64,000 bases of DNA from Ornithinimicrobium pekingense DSM 21552 (lineage in GTDB: Bacteria; Actinomycetota; Actinomycetes; Actinomycetales; Dermatophilaceae), in assembly GCF_000421185.1 (NCBI RefSeq), contig NZ_ATWJ01000013.1, positions 219,925 through 283,924 of the forward strand. Reading direction: 5' to 3'. Made by a program: the position numbers and the translations under genes. Positions within the stretch are counted from its first letter, which is position 1. Each line of letters opens with the position of its first letter. Below the pieces are notes generated by a model. The model was not told where the DNA came from and searched no databases. It saw only the letters and a program-made list of their open reading frames with translations. Below are positions 44,578-54,274 of the stretch, in pieces.

Positions 44578-45450
44578 ATGCCTGTCAACCCCACCACCCG
44601 TCGCCGCACCCTCGCCGTGGCCGCCGCCAGCGCCCTCGCCCTCACCCTGAGCGCCTGCGGTGACGGCGGCTCCGAGGAGGCCGGCGGGGAGGGCAACGAG
44701 CTCAACCTCGACCAGGAGGGCACCCTGGTCGTCGCCATGAGCGGCGAGTTCCAGCCCTTCAGCTACTTCGAGGGCAACACCCTCACCGGCTTCGACTACG
44801 ACATCGGCGCCGCGATCGCCGAGGAGATGGGCCTGGAGCTCGACGCCCAGACGGGCGCGTTCGACACCCTGATCCAGGGCGTCGACGCCAACCGCTACGA
44901 CGTGCTCATCGCCTCGATGACGCCGACCGAGGAGCGCGACGAGCAGGTCGACTTCACCGACAGCTACTACGTCTCCGGCGCCCAGGCCTTCGTCGCCCCG
45001 GACACCGAGTGCACCGACATCTCCGAGCTGGACTCCCCGACCATCGGCGTGGCCAGCGGCACGACCTACCAGGACTGGCTCAACGAGAACGGCGGCGACT
45101 GGGTGGGCGAGATCCGCACCTTCTCCTCCGACGTGACCGCCCTGCAGGACGTCTCCACCGGCCGCCTGGACGCCGCGATGACCGACCGCAACGTCGGCCT
45201 CTACCAGATCCAGGAGTCCGGCCTGGACCTCGTCGAGTGCGGCGAGCCGGTCTTCACCGAGGAGCCCGCCTTCGCCGTCGAGGAGGGCAACACCGCCCTG
45301 CGCGACGCACTCAACGACGCGCTGTCGACCATCAAGGAGAACGGCACCTACGCCGAGATCTCCGAGGAGTACTTCGGCAAGGACATCTCCACCACCGGTG
45401 GCGACTCCTCCGGTGCCACCGACGACGCGGCCGAGACGACCGAGGGCTGA
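44578..45450 (+). CDS. Polar amino-acid ABC transporter, substrate-binding lipoprotein
   Basis: A 290-aa lipoprotein: Arg-rich start, hydrophobic stretch and lipobox LTLSAC (Cys near 27). The mature part is a family-3 solute-binding fold: LVVAMSGEFQPFSYFEGNTLTGFDYDIGAAIAEEMG (signature GFDYDIG near 80), SMTPTEERDEQVDFTDSYY and IGVASGTTYQDW. Ser/Asp/Thr-rich tails suggest extracellular tethering. GAGGAGC precedes the ATG. It is the first gene of a three-gene importer; the exact amino acid is not predictable. Confidence 0.92.
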   Translation: MPVNPTTRRRTLAVAAASALALTLSACGDGGSEEAGGEGNELNLDQEGTLVVAMSGEFQPFSYFEGNTLTGFDYDIGAAIAEEMGLELDAQTGAFDTLIQGVDANRYDVLIASMTPTEERDEQVDFTDSYYVSGAQAFVAPDTECTDISELDSPTIGVASGTTYQDWLNENGGDWVGEIRTFSSDVTALQDVSTGRLDAAMTDRNVGLYQIQESGLDLVECGEPVFTEEPAFAVEEGNTALRDALNDALSTIKENGTYAEISEEYFGKDISTTGGDSSGATDDAAETTEG

Positions 45451-45462
45451 GGACCACCGCCC

Positions 45463-46131
45463 GTGTCCGACTTCCTCGAGCTGTTCGCCGAGTACTCGCC
45501 GCTCTTCCTCGAGGCGACCTCGGTCACGCTCCGGCTGACCGCCGCCGCCCTCCTCATGGCCATGGTGGGCGGCGCGGTCGTGGCCGCCCTGGCCATGAGC
45601 AAGGTGCGGCCGCTGCGGTGGCTGGCGACGGCATACATCGGCGTGGTGCGCGGCACCCCGCTGATCACCCAGATCTTCATCATCTACTTCGGCCTCACGG
45701 CCGTGGTCACGCTCGAGGCCTTCTGGGCCGGTGCTCTCGCGCTGGCCTTCCACAACTCGGCCTACATCGCCGAGATCATCCGGTCAGGCTTCCAGGCGGT
45801 GCCGAAGGGGCTGACGGAGGCCTCCCGGTCGTTGGGCATGTCCAAGGTCAAGACGCTCAAGCGGGTGCAGGCGCCGCTGGCGCTGCGCACCACGCTGCCC
45901 GTGCTGGGCAACCAGTACATCATCGCGGTCAAGGACTCCTCGCTGGTCTCCTTCATCGGGATGACCGAGCTGTTCCAGACCTCGCGCAACATGGCGGCCA
46001 CGACCTACGAGCCGCTGACCGCCTACATCGTGGTCGCGATCTACTACCTCGTCATCGTGCTCGCGCTGACGGCCCTCGTGGCCTGGCTCGAGCACCGGCT
46101 CAGCGCGCACAGGAGGCCGGCCCAGGCATGA
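45463..46131 (+). CDS. Polar amino-acid ABC transporter permease
   Basis: A 222-aa HisM/GlnP-type permease with five helices. The YIGVVRGTPLITQIFIIYFG segment (about 58) and the EAA loop EIIRSGFQAVPKGLTEASRSLGMS (EAA core near 115-130), which docks onto the ATPase, are present. GTG start 12 nt after the binding-protein gene. Its stop overlaps the ATPase start by 4 nt. Confidence 0.93.
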   Translation: MSDFLELFAEYSPLFLEATSVTLRLTAAALLMAMVGGAVVAALAMSKVRPLRWLATAYIGVVRGTPLITQIFIIYFGLTAVVTLEAFWAGALALAFHNSAYIAEIIRSGFQAVPKGLTEASRSLGMSKVKTLKRVQAPLALRTTLPVLGNQYIIAVKDSSLVSFIGMTELFQTSRNMAATTYEPLTAYIVVAIYYLVIVLALTALVAWLEHRLSAHRRPAQA

Positions 46132-46892
46132 GCGAGCACACGACACCCACGGACGGGCAGCCCATCGTGCAGATGCGCGGCATCGTCAAGCGCTTCGGCA
46201 CCACGACCGTCCTGGACGGCATCGACCTCGACGTCGCCCAGGGCGAGGTGGTCACGCTCATCGGTCCCTCCGGGGCGGGCAAGAGCACCCTGCTGCGCTG
46301 CGTCAACGGCCTGGAGCGCATCACCGACGGCACCATCGAGGTGGCCGGCGAGCGGCTGTCCTACACCGAGAAGAGCCTCAACCACCTGCGGGCCCGCATC
46401 GGGATGGTCTTCCAGTCCTTCAACCTCTTCCCGCACATGACGGTCATGGAGAACGTGGCGGTCGCCCAGCGGGAGGTGCTCGGGCGGGGCAAGGACCAGG
46501 CGCGCTCGCGCGGGGCCGAGCTGCTCGAGCGGGTCGGGCTGGGGCACAAGGCGGACGCCTATCCCGACAACCTCTCCGGCGGCCAGCAGCAGCGCGTGGC
46601 GATCGCCCGGGCGCTGGCCATGGACCCCGCGGTCATGCTCTTCGACGAGCCCACCTCCGCCCTCGACCCCGAGCTCGTCGGCGAGGTGCTCGACGTCATG
46701 CGGGCCCTGGCCGACGACGGGATGACGATGATGGTGGTGACCCACGAGATGCGCTTCGCCCGGCGGGCCGCCGACCGCGTCGTCCTGCTGGCCGACGGCG
46801 GCATCGCCGAGCAGGGGCCGCCCGAGCAGGTCCTCGACTCGCCCACGAGCGAGCGGGGCCAGGCGTTCCTGCAGCAGCTGGCCGAGCACTGA
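46128..46892 (+). CDS. Polar amino-acid ABC transporter ATP-binding protein
   Basis: A 254-aa GlnQ-type ATPase. Walker A is GPSGAGKST (about 46-54), the Q-loop FQSFNLFPHMT, signature LSGGQQQR (about 145-152), Walker B VMLFDEPTSALDP, and the switch His in VVTHEM. The ATG overlaps the permease stop (ATGA). It completes the importer and ends at a bidirectional terminator. Confidence 0.95.
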   Translation: MSEHTTPTDGQPIVQMRGIVKRFGTTTVLDGIDLDVAQGEVVTLIGPSGAGKSTLLRCVNGLERITDGTIEVAGERLSYTEKSLNHLRARIGMVFQSFNLFPHMTVMENVAVAQREVLGRGKDQARSRGAELLERVGLGHKADAYPDNLSGGQQQRVAIARALAMDPAVMLFDEPTSALDPELVGEVLDVMRALADDGMTMMVVTHEMRFARRAADRVVLLADGGIAEQGPPEQVLDSPTSERGQAFLQQLAEH

Positions 46893-46897
46893 GCCGC

Positions 46898-46934
46898 CGG
46901 CGCACCCGCGGCCGTCAGGCCAGCGGGTGCGCCG
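46898..46934. terminator. Bidirectional terminator between ABC operon and PIG-L gene
   Basis: CGGCGCACCCGC (46898-46909) pairs perfectly with GCGGGTGCGCCG (46923-46934), loop 13 nt. The stop codon of the convergent PIG-L gene (46915-46917) lies in the loop. Confidence 0.75.
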
Positions 46935-47712
46935 CCGTCAGACCCGGCTGACGCCCCGGCTCGACGTACCACTCGTCGCCGAAGGCGAGGGCGAACTCCT
47001 GCGCGCCCATCGCCAGCATCCACCGCACGTCCTCCTGCGAGGCGTGGCAGGCCAGCGCCTCCCGCTTGGCGTCGATCACGCCGCGCACGTCGACGCGCCA
47101 GTGCAGCTCCGCCTCGGGCGTGCCGAAGGGGTTGCCGTCGTCGGCCGGCGCGTCCGGGTCCCAGTCGAACTCCTCGCCCACCTGGCCGGCCTCCTTGGCC
47201 AGGGCGTAGCCGCGGCGCAGCTCGTCGCGGTTCATCGTCGCCTCGAGCACCCGCGGCGTACGGGCCGCGCGGGCAGCCGCGCGGTGGACGACGTGGTGCA
47301 CCTTGACGTGGTCGGGGTGCCCGTAGCCGCCGTGCCAGTCGTAGCCCACGACCACGTCCGCGTCCTCCTCGTCCAGGACCGCCACCAGGCGTCGGGCCGC
47401 CTCGTCGGTGGCGGCCGTGTGGAAGGACTGCTCGTGGGCGTTCTGCTCCCACCCGCTCATCCCCGAGTCGGCGTAGCCGAGCCAGGCCACCCGGGAGGTG
47501 CCGAGGACGCGCGCCGAGGCCTCCGCCTCCGCGCGGCGGCGGCTGACGACCGTCTCGCCCTCGGCGAGGTCGTCGGGGACCGTGCCGTGGTCGCCGTCGG
47601 TGGCGTAGACGCAGACCACCCGGTGCCCCGAGTCCACCGCCAGGCGCATGGTCCCGGCCGTCTGGGACGCCTCGTCGTCGGGGTGGGCGTGCAGGAAGAC
47701 GATGGTGCTCAT
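46915..47712 (-). CDS. PIG-L family deacetylase (MshB/Mca/LmbE-like)
   Basis: A 265-aa zinc-dependent N-acetylglucosaminyl deacetylase-fold protein. The metal motif HAHPDDE (8-14) and the second ligand HPDH in GGYGHPDHVKVHHVV (about 125-139) are intact. In actinobacteria the family includes MshB and Mca of mycothiol metabolism, but several paralogues exist and this one cannot be placed. It stands alone and converges on the amino-acid transporter. Confidence 0.88.
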   Translation of the reverse strand: MSTIVFLHAHPDDEASQTAGTMRLAVDSGHRVVCVYATDGDHGTVPDDLAEGETVVSRRRAEAEASARVLGTSRVAWLGYADSGMSGWEQNAHEQSFHTAATDEAARRLVAVLDEEDADVVVGYDWHGGYGHPDHVKVHHVVHRAAARAARTPRVLEATMNRDELRRGYALAKEAGQVGEEFDWDPDAPADDGNPFGTPEAELHWRVDVRGVIDAKREALACHASQEDVRWMLAMGAQEFALAFGDEWYVEPGRQPGLTAAHPLA

Positions 47713-47824
47713 GGGGGTCCATCCTCACACCCGCACCTGCCGCTGCGGGTCTGGAGCGCCGGTGTGACAGGTATGACGCGGGTGATCCGTTGTGCGCCCC
47801 TGCCCGTCGTGGCAGGCTGAGGCC

Positions 47825-48448
47825 ATGGGCCTCGCAGACGTGTTCCAACGACGCAGCGACGGAAGCTCGGAGCCCCCGACACCTGTCCCGCCGCCCGTCC
47901 GCCCCTCGGTCGCCGAGCAGTTCGCGACGCTGTCCCGGCTCGGGCTGGAGCCCCAGGACGGCGTGACCGCCACCGACGTCAGCGCCGACCGCGAGGCGGC
48001 GATCCTGCTCAAGCGCCATCCCTACACCGCGGCGCTGCACTGCCTGGCCCGTGACCCCGGCGGCGGTTTCACCTCCCACCCGCGCGTCACCACCGTCGAC
48101 CTCGAGCACGTGGTCGGCCCCGACTCCTACCCCGCCCTCGTGCGCAAGCTCGCGGACGCCGCGGGCACCGCGCACCTGCTCGGCGACGTCGTGGGCGGCG
48201 TGGACCGCGAGCGCGGGCGCTGGGTGCTGCGGTTCACCTTCGACGGCGTGACCCGGGAGATCCACCCGAGGCTCGACCACGACCGCGCCGACGCCGGCGT
48301 GATGCCCGAGATCTTCGACGCGGTGGCCGGCCCCGGCCAGCGCGCCGCGCAGGTGCGCCACGGCCAGACCATCTCCGTGGCCTACGTGCCGAGCCGCCAC
48401 GAGGGCGAGCTCCAGCGCGTGCTCGACCGCTGGGCCGAGCTGGCCTGA
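47825..48448 (+). CDS. Conserved hypothetical protein
   Basis: A 207-aa soluble protein I do not recognise. A Pro-rich N-terminal part (15-28) precedes a mixed alpha/beta domain with TVDLEHVVGPDSYPALVRKLADAAG (landmark VVGPDSYP, near 93) and LRFTFDGVTREIHPRLDHD. TTGTGC-17-CAGGCT lies upstream with 6 nt to the ATG, so it is leaderless with a good promoter, which supports it as a real gene. Confidence 0.68.
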   Translation: MGLADVFQRRSDGSSEPPTPVPPPVRPSVAEQFATLSRLGLEPQDGVTATDVSADREAAILLKRHPYTAALHCLARDPGGGFTSHPRVTTVDLEHVVGPDSYPALVRKLADAAGTAHLLGDVVGGVDRERGRWVLRFTFDGVTREIHPRLDHDRADAGVMPEIFDAVAGPGQRAAQVRHGQTISVAYVPSRHEGELQRVLDRWAELA

Positions 48449-48599
48449 CCGCTCGGCCTGACCAGCTCGGCTGACCCGCTCGGCTGACCCGCACCCCGCC
48501 TGACCGCTGCGGGCCGTCTCTCTGCGTGCCCGATCTCCGCGTGCCCACGAGCCGTCCTCGACGTGCGATTTTGCACCCGGGGCCATTGCCGTGATGCAC

Positions 48600-48613
48600 T
48601 TAGGCGTACCTAA
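48600..48613 (+). promoter_or_regulatory. IdeR/DtxR-like iron box
   Basis: TTAGGCGTACCTAA (48600-48613), inside a 7-4-7 inverted repeat ACTTAGG-N4-CCTAAGT (48598-48615), matches 12 of 14 positions of the right part of the 19-bp DtxR/IdeR consensus. It lies 30 bp before the start of a ferric-iron importer operon, where iron-loaded IdeR would repress. Confidence 0.6.
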
Positions 48614-48642
48614 GTTGGTTCTTCTCCTTCAAGGACGTGCAC

Positions 48643-49743
48643 ATGGCTCTGCCCTCCCGCCTTCTCCCCGTCGCCACCGCCGGCGCCCTGGTGCTGACGC
48701 TCGCCGCCTGCGGAGGCGGTGACGAGCCCGACGCCACGCCGGGAGGGGACACCACCGAGGGGTCCGGCACCACCGGTGAGCCGGCCGCCGGCGGGGCCGA
48801 GGAGGGTGACGGCACCCTGACGCTGTACTCGGGCCGCAACGAGGAGCTCGTCCAGCCGGTCCTCGACGCCTTCACCGAGGAGACGGGGATCGAGGTCGAG
48901 GTCCGCTACGGCGACACGGCCGCGATGGCCGCCCAGATCCTCGAGGAGGGGGACAACTCCCCCGCCGAGGTGTTCCTCGCCCAGGACGCCGGGGCGCTCG
49001 GGGCCGTCTCCCGCGAGGGCCGCCTGGTGGCGCTGCCGCAGGAGACGCTCGACCTCGTGCCCGAGACCTACCGCTCCGTCGACGGCGACTGGGTCGGGCT
49101 CACCGGCCGCTCGCGCGTGCTCGTCTACAACAAGGACGCGGTGAGCGAGGAGGAGCTGCCGCAGACCGTCGAGGAGCTGACCGGCCCGGAGTGGACCGGC
49201 CGCCTGGGCATCGCCCCCACCAACGCCTCCTTCCAGTCCTTCGTCACCGCGCTGCGGGTCCTCGAGGGCGACGACGCCGCGCAGACCTGGCTCGCCGACC
49301 TCGCGGCCAACGACCCGCAGATCCGCGAGAAGAACGGGATGATCGTGGCCGACGTCGACGCCGGCGCCATCGACGCGGGCCTGGTCAACCACTACTACCT
49401 CTACGAGCTCGCCGAGGAGCAGGGCGTGGCCCCCGAGGAGCTCACCGCCGCGCTGCACTTCTTCGGCGCCGGTGACGCGGGTGCGCTGGTCAACATCTCC
49501 GGCATCGGGCTGGTCGACGAGCAGGCCGACGGCGACGCGCAGGCCCTGGTCGACTACCTGCTCAGCGAGGCCGGCCAGACCTACTTCGTCGAGGAGACCT
49601 TCGAGTACCCGATGATCGAGGGGGTCGGAACCCCCGCCGACCTGCCGCCGCTCGAGGAGCTGGAGACGCCCGAGATCGACCTCAACGACCTCGACGACCT
49701 GCAGCGCACCATCGAGATGATCACGGAGGCGGGTCTGCTCTGA
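48643..49743 (+). CDS. Ferric-iron ABC transporter, substrate-binding lipoprotein
   Basis: A 366-aa lipoprotein: lipobox LTLAAC (Cys near 24), then an acidic Gly/Thr linker and a FutA/FbpA-type binding domain with LTLYSGRNEELVQPVLDAF (landmark YSGRNEE, near 66), VFLAQDAGALGAV, and the iron-ligand Tyr pair in VNHYYLYEL (about 247). AAGGA is well spaced from the ATG at 48643; the GTG at 48637 is too close. First gene of an iron importer under an IdeR-like box. Confidence 0.9.
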   Translation: MALPSRLLPVATAGALVLTLAACGGGDEPDATPGGDTTEGSGTTGEPAAGGAEEGDGTLTLYSGRNEELVQPVLDAFTEETGIEVEVRYGDTAAMAAQILEEGDNSPAEVFLAQDAGALGAVSREGRLVALPQETLDLVPETYRSVDGDWVGLTGRSRVLVYNKDAVSEEELPQTVEELTGPEWTGRLGIAPTNASFQSFVTALRVLEGDDAAQTWLADLAANDPQIREKNGMIVADVDAGAIDAGLVNHYYLYELAEEQGVAPEELTAALHFFGAGDAGALVNISGIGLVDEQADGDAQALVDYLLSEAGQTYFVEETFEYPMIEGVGTPADLPPLEELETPEIDLNDLDDLQRTIEMITEAGLL

Positions 49744-49796
49744 GCGCCTCCCGCCCGCACGCCGCGCTCACCGCCGGGGCCCTGGCCGCCACGGCG

Positions 49797-51365
49797 GTGG
49801 CGCTGATCCCCCTCGCCTACCTGCTCTTCAGGACGGCGCAGGGGGGTCTTGGCGCGTGGGTCGAGGCGGTCGCCACCGAGCGGACCGCCCGGCTGGCCAC
49901 CACCTCGCTGCTGCTGGCCGGGGTCGTGACCGCCGCGTGCCTGGTCATCGGGGTGGCCAGCGCGTGGCTGGTCACCCGCAGCAACACCCCCGGGCGCCGC
50001 GCCTTCGCGGTGCTGCTGGCGCTGCCGCTGGCGGTGCCCAGCTATGTCGCCGCCTTCACGTGGGTCTCGGTCGCCGACCTGTGGACGGCCACCCCGGGCA
50101 CCCGCTTCGAGGGCTTCGTCGCCGCGGCGGTCGTGCTGACGCTCTACACCTACCCCTACGTCTACCTCCCGGTCGCGGCCGCGCTGGTGCGGGCCGACCC
50201 GGCGCAGGAGGAGGTCGCGCGCTCCCTCGGCCGCGGCCCGCTGCACACCGTGCTGACCGTCACCCTGCCGCAGGTCAGGCCGGCCGTCGTCGGCGGGGGG
50301 CTGCTCGCCGCGCTCTACGTCCTCGCCGACTTCGGGGCCGTCTCGATCCTGCGTCTCGACACCTTCACCCGGGCGATCTTCACGGCGTTCAGCGCCGGCT
50401 TCAACCGGCAGGGTGCACTCACCCTGGCGACCCTGCTGGTGCTCGTCACGACCGTCATCCTGCTGCTCGAGGGGCGCACCCGCCGCGCGGGGGCGCGCTT
50501 CTCCGGCACGCACGTCACCCGCCCGGCCCGCGCCGCCGACCTCGGGGTATGGCGCTGGGCCGGGGCCGCCGGCCTCGGCGCCGTCCTCCTCGCGGCGCTC
50601 GGGGTGCCCGCCCTCTCGCTGGCCCGGTGGATGGCCCGGGGCACCTCGGCCGGTGACGCCACCGGCCGGCTGTGGGACGCCGCCGTCGGATCCCTGACCG
50701 CGTCGCTGCTCGGGGCCCTGCTCACGATCCTGCTGGCGCTGCCGCTGGGCATCCTGGCCGCGCGCCACCCCGGGCGGCTGAGCCAGGCCCTCGAGCGCAC
50801 GGCATACCTCGCGCACAGCCTGCCCGGTGTCGTCGTCGGCCTGTCGCTGGTGTTCTTCGGGGTGACCGTGGCGCTGCCGTTCTACCAGACCACCTGGCTG
50901 CTGGCGCTGGCCTACGCGACGCTGTTCCTGCCGCTGGGCGTGGGCGCCGTGGCGTCGGCCGCGAGCCAGGCCCCGCGCTCGCTCGAGGAGGCCGCAGCCG
51001 CGCTCGGCCGGTCCCCCGCCCAGGTGTTCCGCCGGGTGACCCTGCCGCTGACCCTGCCCGGCATCGGCGCCGGTGCCGCGCTCGTCTTCCTCACCGCGAT
51101 GAAGGAGCTGCCGGCGACGCTGCTGCTGCGGCCCACGGGCATGGACACCCTCGCGACGCGGCTGTGGAGCGCGACCGCCATCGGCCGCTACGCCGAGGCC
51201 GCCCCCTACGCCCTGGTCCTGGTCGCGCTCGCGGCCGTCCCCACCTGGCTCATCGTCCGGCGCACCGGCATCCTGCCGGCGGCGGGCGAGCGGGAGCCCC
51301 TGCGCCCGGTCGAGGTCGAGGACCCGACCGGCGCGTCCGACCTCCTGGAAGGCGTGAAAGCATGA
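49797..51365 (+). CDS. Ferric-iron ABC transporter permease (two fused halves)
   Basis: A 522-aa FbpB/SfuB-type permease with two BPD_transp modules and about twelve helices. EAA-like loops occur in both halves: [23 protein letters not shown] (near 140) and [22 protein letters not shown] (near 400). The GTG at 49797 would cut the first helix; the frame stays open upstream to a CTG (49740) that overlaps the preceding stop as CTGA, so the true start may be non-standard and upstream. Co-transcribed with the binding protein and ATPase. Confidence 0.88.
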   Translation: MALIPLAYLLFRTAQGGLGAWVEAVATERTARLATTSLLLAGVVTAACLVIGVASAWLVTRSNTPGRRAFAVLLALPLAVPSYVAAFTWVSVADLWTATPGTRFEGFVAAAVVLTLYTYPYVYLPVAAALVRADPAQEEVARSLGRGPLHTVLTVTLPQVRPAVVGGGLLAALYVLADFGAVSILRLDTFTRAIFTAFSAGFNRQGALTLATLLVLVTTVILLLEGRTRRAGARFSGTHVTRPARAADLGVWRWAGAAGLGAVLLAALGVPALSLARWMARGTSAGDATGRLWDAAVGSLTASLLGALLTILLALPLGILAARHPGRLSQALERTAYLAHSLPGVVVGLSLVFFGVTVALPFYQTTWLLALAYATLFLPLGVGAVASAASQAPRSLEEAAAALGRSPAQVFRRVTLPLTLPGIGAGAALVFLTAMKELPATLLLRPTGMDTLATRLWSATAIGRYAEAAPYALVLVALAAVPTWLIVRRTGILPAAGEREPLRPVEVEDPTGASDLLEGVKA

Positions 51366-52522
51366 GCCTGAGCAGCCTGTTCCGCACGGAGGGCGACCGA
51401 GGCCAGATGACCGGGAGCACGACCGTCGACCCCGGCGGCGCCCAGCACGCCGTCACGGTCGTCGACGTGGCCAAGCAGTTCGGCGCCGTGCAGGCCCTCG
51501 ACCGCGTCAGCCTGACGATGGAGGCCGGCGAGTTCCTGGCGGTGCTGGGGCCCTCGGGCTGCGGCAAGACCACCCTGCTGCGCTGCCTGGCCGGCTTCGA
51601 GCGGATCGACGCCGGCCGGATCGCCCTGGGTGGGCGCGCCGTGGCGCTGCCCGGCATCCACCTGCCGCCGCACCGGCGGCACGTGACGGTCGTGCCCCAG
51701 GAGGGCGCGCTCTTCCCGCACCTGTCGGTCGCCGACAACGTCGGCTTCGGTCTCGACGGCTCGGGGACCGGACGTCGGGGGGCCAGGGGCGCCCGGAGGG
51801 CGGGCCGGGTGGAGGAGTGCCTGGAGATGGTCGGGCTGGCGGGCATGGGCGCCCGGATGCCGCACGAGCTCTCCGGCGGGCAGCAGCAGCGGGTCGCCCT
51901 GGCCCGCGCCCTGGCGCCCCGACCCCCGCTGGTGCTGCTGGACGAGCCGTTCAGCGCGCTGGACGCCTCGCTGCGCACCGAGCTGCGGGCCGACGTACGC
52001 ACGGCGCTGCGCGAGGCGGGCGCCACCGCGATCCTGGTCACCCACGACCAGGGTGAGGCCCTCTCGATGGCGGACCGCGTGGCCGTCATGTGCGACGGCC
52101 GGATCCGGCAGGTCGGCACGCCCGAGGAGGTCTACGCCCGGCCCGAGGACGCGTGGGTGGCGACGTTCGTCGGGGAGGCCGACCTCGTCGAGCTGCCGCA
52201 CGGGCAGGGTGGCCCCGGCTCCGTCGCGACGGGCCTGGGCCCGGTGCTGATGACGCAGGGCCGAGCCGACGCCTCCCACCTGGTGGTGCGCCCCGAGCAG
52301 GTGCGCCTGGTGCCGGAGACGTCCACCGACGCGCCGGAGTGGGCGGTCGCCACGACCGTGCGCAGCGTCGACTTCCACGGCCACGACGCGCTCGTGACGC
52401 TGGGTCTGCCGGACGGCGGCGTCGCCCGCGCCCGCACCGGTGCCACGCCGCCCCACCCCGGGGAGCGGGTGCTCGCCTGGGTCGAGGGCAGCTGCCGGGC
52501 GGTCCCCTCCGGCGACGCCTGA
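51362..52522 (+). CDS. Ferric-iron ABC transporter ATP-binding protein
   Basis: A 386-aa FbpC/PotA-like ATPase: Walker [10 protein letters not shown] (about 61-69), signature LSGGQQQR (about 165), Walker [13 protein letters not shown], switch VTHDQ, then a C-terminal OB-fold (TOBE) domain with [12 protein letters not shown] basic Gly/Arg insert ([15 protein letters not shown]) follows the Q-loop region. The ATG overlaps the permease stop (ATGA). Confidence 0.92.
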   Translation: MSLSSLFRTEGDRGQMTGSTTVDPGGAQHAVTVVDVAKQFGAVQALDRVSLTMEAGEFLAVLGPSGCGKTTLLRCLAGFERIDAGRIALGGRAVALPGIHLPPHRRHVTVVPQEGALFPHLSVADNVGFGLDGSGTGRRGARGARRAGRVEECLEMVGLAGMGARMPHELSGGQQQRVALARALAPRPPLVLLDEPFSALDASLRTELRADVRTALREAGATAILVTHDQGEALSMADRVAVMCDGRIRQVGTPEEVYARPEDAWVATFVGEADLVELPHGQGGPGSVATGLGPVLMTQGRADASHLVVRPEQVRLVPETSTDAPEWAVATTVRSVDFHGHDALVTLGLPDGGVARARTGATPPHPGERVLAWVEGSCRAVPSGDA

Positions 52523-52541
52523 AGGGCGCACCGAGCAGGGC

Positions 52542-53255
52542 TCAGGAGCAGGCGGCGTCGCGCAGCGCCTGCAGGCCCGCGAGGTCGCCGTCGCCGAGGC
52601 CACGCTGAGAGCTGTACTCCGGCGCCATCAGCTGCGAGGGGTCCTCGGTGTGGCCGAGGCCGATGACGTGCAGCAGCTCGTGCACGAGCACCGGTCCGGG
52701 GTCGGTGCGTCGCAGGAGGCCACCCGGCATGTCGGTGTCGAGCACGACCATGCCGCCCACGGCACGCCCGCCCCCGCCCGGACCCTGCACATAGCTGGAG
52801 CCTCCGATGCCCGCGGTGCGGCCCGCGAGCTCGGGCACCTCGCTCTCGTCGGCCCACATCAGCAGCACCGGCCCGGCCCCCCGCTCCTGATACTCCCGGT
52901 CGTCGGTCTCGCCCACGACCTCCAGGACGAAGCCGCTGGCGTCGTTGACCTGCGCCACCGCCGAGGCGACGAGCTCGGCATACCCCTCGGGCGCGTCCTG
53001 CGCGTTGACCTCGAGCTCGATCGTGCCGTCGCACGGCCAGGTGACCGGCGTGCCGCGCGGCGTGGTGGCCATGAAGGTGTAGCCGTCGCCGCCCGAGCCG
53101 GGCACGCCGACGATCGGGTCGATCGCGGCGTCGCGCAGGTCGGTCAGCGCCAGGCTCGGGGACAGCGCGACGGTGCCGACGATGACCGCCCCGACCACCA
53201 GGAGCGTCCCCAGCACACCGCCGCACGAGCGGCGCTGGCGGACGGGCTCGGTCAT
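52542..53255 (-). CDS. Matrixin-like zinc metalloprotease (short paralogue)
   Basis: A 237-aa secreted or type II membrane-anchored protein. An N-terminal hydrophobic helix (about 14-35) precedes a metzincin domain with HELLHVIGLGH (about 193-203) and QLMAPEY, the Met-turn. The blocks around WADESEVPELAGRTAGIGGSSYV parallel those of the larger protein at 40743-41873. GAGACT lies 6 nt before the ATG. Target unknown. Confidence 0.83.
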   Translation of the reverse strand: MTEPVRQRRSCGGVLGTLLVVGAVIVGTVALSPSLALTDLRDAAIDPIVGVPGSGGDGYTFMATTPRGTPVTWPCDGTIELEVNAQDAPEGYAELVASAVAQVNDASGFVLEVVGETDDREYQERGAGPVLLMWADESEVPELAGRTAGIGGSSYVQGPGGGGRAVGGMVVLDTDMPGGLLRRTDPGPVLVHELLHVIGLGHTEDPSQLMAPEYSSQRGLGDGDLAGLQALRDAACS

Positions 53256-53326
53256 GGGCCCAGTCTCCCCCACCCGCCTGGGCGTTCCGGCGGGACGACC
53301 TGCGGCGGCCGCGCGACCATGACGCC

Positions 53327-53695
53327 ATGGCCAGCTACGAGGTGAACGAGGCGGGCGTGGCCCGGTGCCGCGAGCTCATCGATGCCCGGCAGTACGTCCT
53401 GGACTCGGAGTGGTCGGAGCGGCAGCCGGACGCCGCGGCGCAGAACGCCTTCCTGGATCGGCACCCGATGGAGGAGTATGCCGCGTGGCACCTCGGGCTG
53501 ACGGTCGGCGCCACCGACGGGACCAAGGGTCGCTACGCCTTCGGCTACGGCGACTTCCGGCGCGTGCACCGCTCGGCCCTCATCGCCTGCGTCTTCCGGG
53601 CGGCGCAGTGGCGGCACAAGGCGGTGGAGCTGGCCGCCCACGACCTGCTGCAGCGTCTCGACAGGCGGTCGGGCGTCACCTTCCCGGGCGGCTGA
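53327..53695 (+). CDS. Conserved hypothetical protein
   Basis: A 122-aa soluble protein I cannot assign: LDSEWSERQPDAAAQNAFL (about 27) and GRYAFGYGDFRRVHRSALIACVFRAAQWRHKAVE are the recognisable parts (landmark YAFGYGDFRRVHR, near 70). No SD is present; GACCAT lies 6 nt before the ATG. The 3' end overlaps the convergent Nudix gene by 20 nt. Confidence 0.65.
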   Translation: MASYEVNEAGVARCRELIDARQYVLDSEWSERQPDAAAQNAFLDRHPMEEYAAWHLGLTVGATDGTKGRYAFGYGDFRRVHRSALIACVFRAAQWRHKAVELAAHDLLQRLDRRSGVTFPGG

Positions 53696-54137
53696 GCCGC
53701 GCGGCGGCCCACTCCGCCGCGGCGTCGACGAGCGAGACGGTGTGCAGCGCGGGCAGGTCGTGCACCGGCACCCACCGGACGTCGTCGGTGGTGCCGTCGA
53801 CCTCGACCGTCAGCGTGCCCCCGGTGACCGAGGCCAGGTAGACGACCTGGAGGGCGTGCAGCGGCCGGCCCTGGCGGCGCGTGCGCCGCCGCTCGGTGGG
53901 GATCCAGTGGTTGCGCACGCCGAGGAGCCCCTCGAGCCGGACGGTGAAACCGGTCTCCTCCCGCACCTCGCGCAGGCAGGTGGCCTCCGGTGACTCGCGG
54001 TGCTCGAGGCCGCCCCCCGGCAGCGTCCAGCCGGCGTACTCCGTGCCGTCGGCGTCACGCTCGCGCCAGTGCGGCAGCAGCACCCGGCCGTCCTGCTCGA
54101 TCCATGCGTAGCACCCCACCCTGGTGTCGAAGTCCAC
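53676..54137 (-). CDS. Nudix hydrolase
   Basis: A 153-aa pyrophosphohydrolase with the Nudix box GGGLEHRESPEATCLREVREETGF beginning near 51 (landmarks G...E...REVREETG). It probably cleaves nucleoside-diphosphate derivatives. The GTG start at 54137 lies exactly 6 nt after TACCCT (54149-54144), with no SD, so it is a leaderless GTG gene; later ATGs would remove the first strand. Confidence 0.88.
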   Translation of the reverse strand: MDFDTRVGCYAWIEQDGRVLLPHWRERDADGTEYAGWTLPGGGLEHRESPEATCLREVREETGFTVRLEGLLGVRNHWIPTERRRTRRQGRPLHALQVVYLASVTGGTLTVEVDGTTDDVRWVPVHDLPALHTVSLVDAAAEWAAARLSRPGR

Positions 54138-54274
54138 CGGCCCAGGGTAGGGGCGGAGGGCCACCCGGCGCGGGCGAACCCCATACCGCGCCCCCGCCCA
54201 CCCGCTGCAGCCGCAGGTCGAGGATCACCAGACGCGCTGGTCGCACCCGCCACGGCGTGGTCGTCCTTGGCCGG

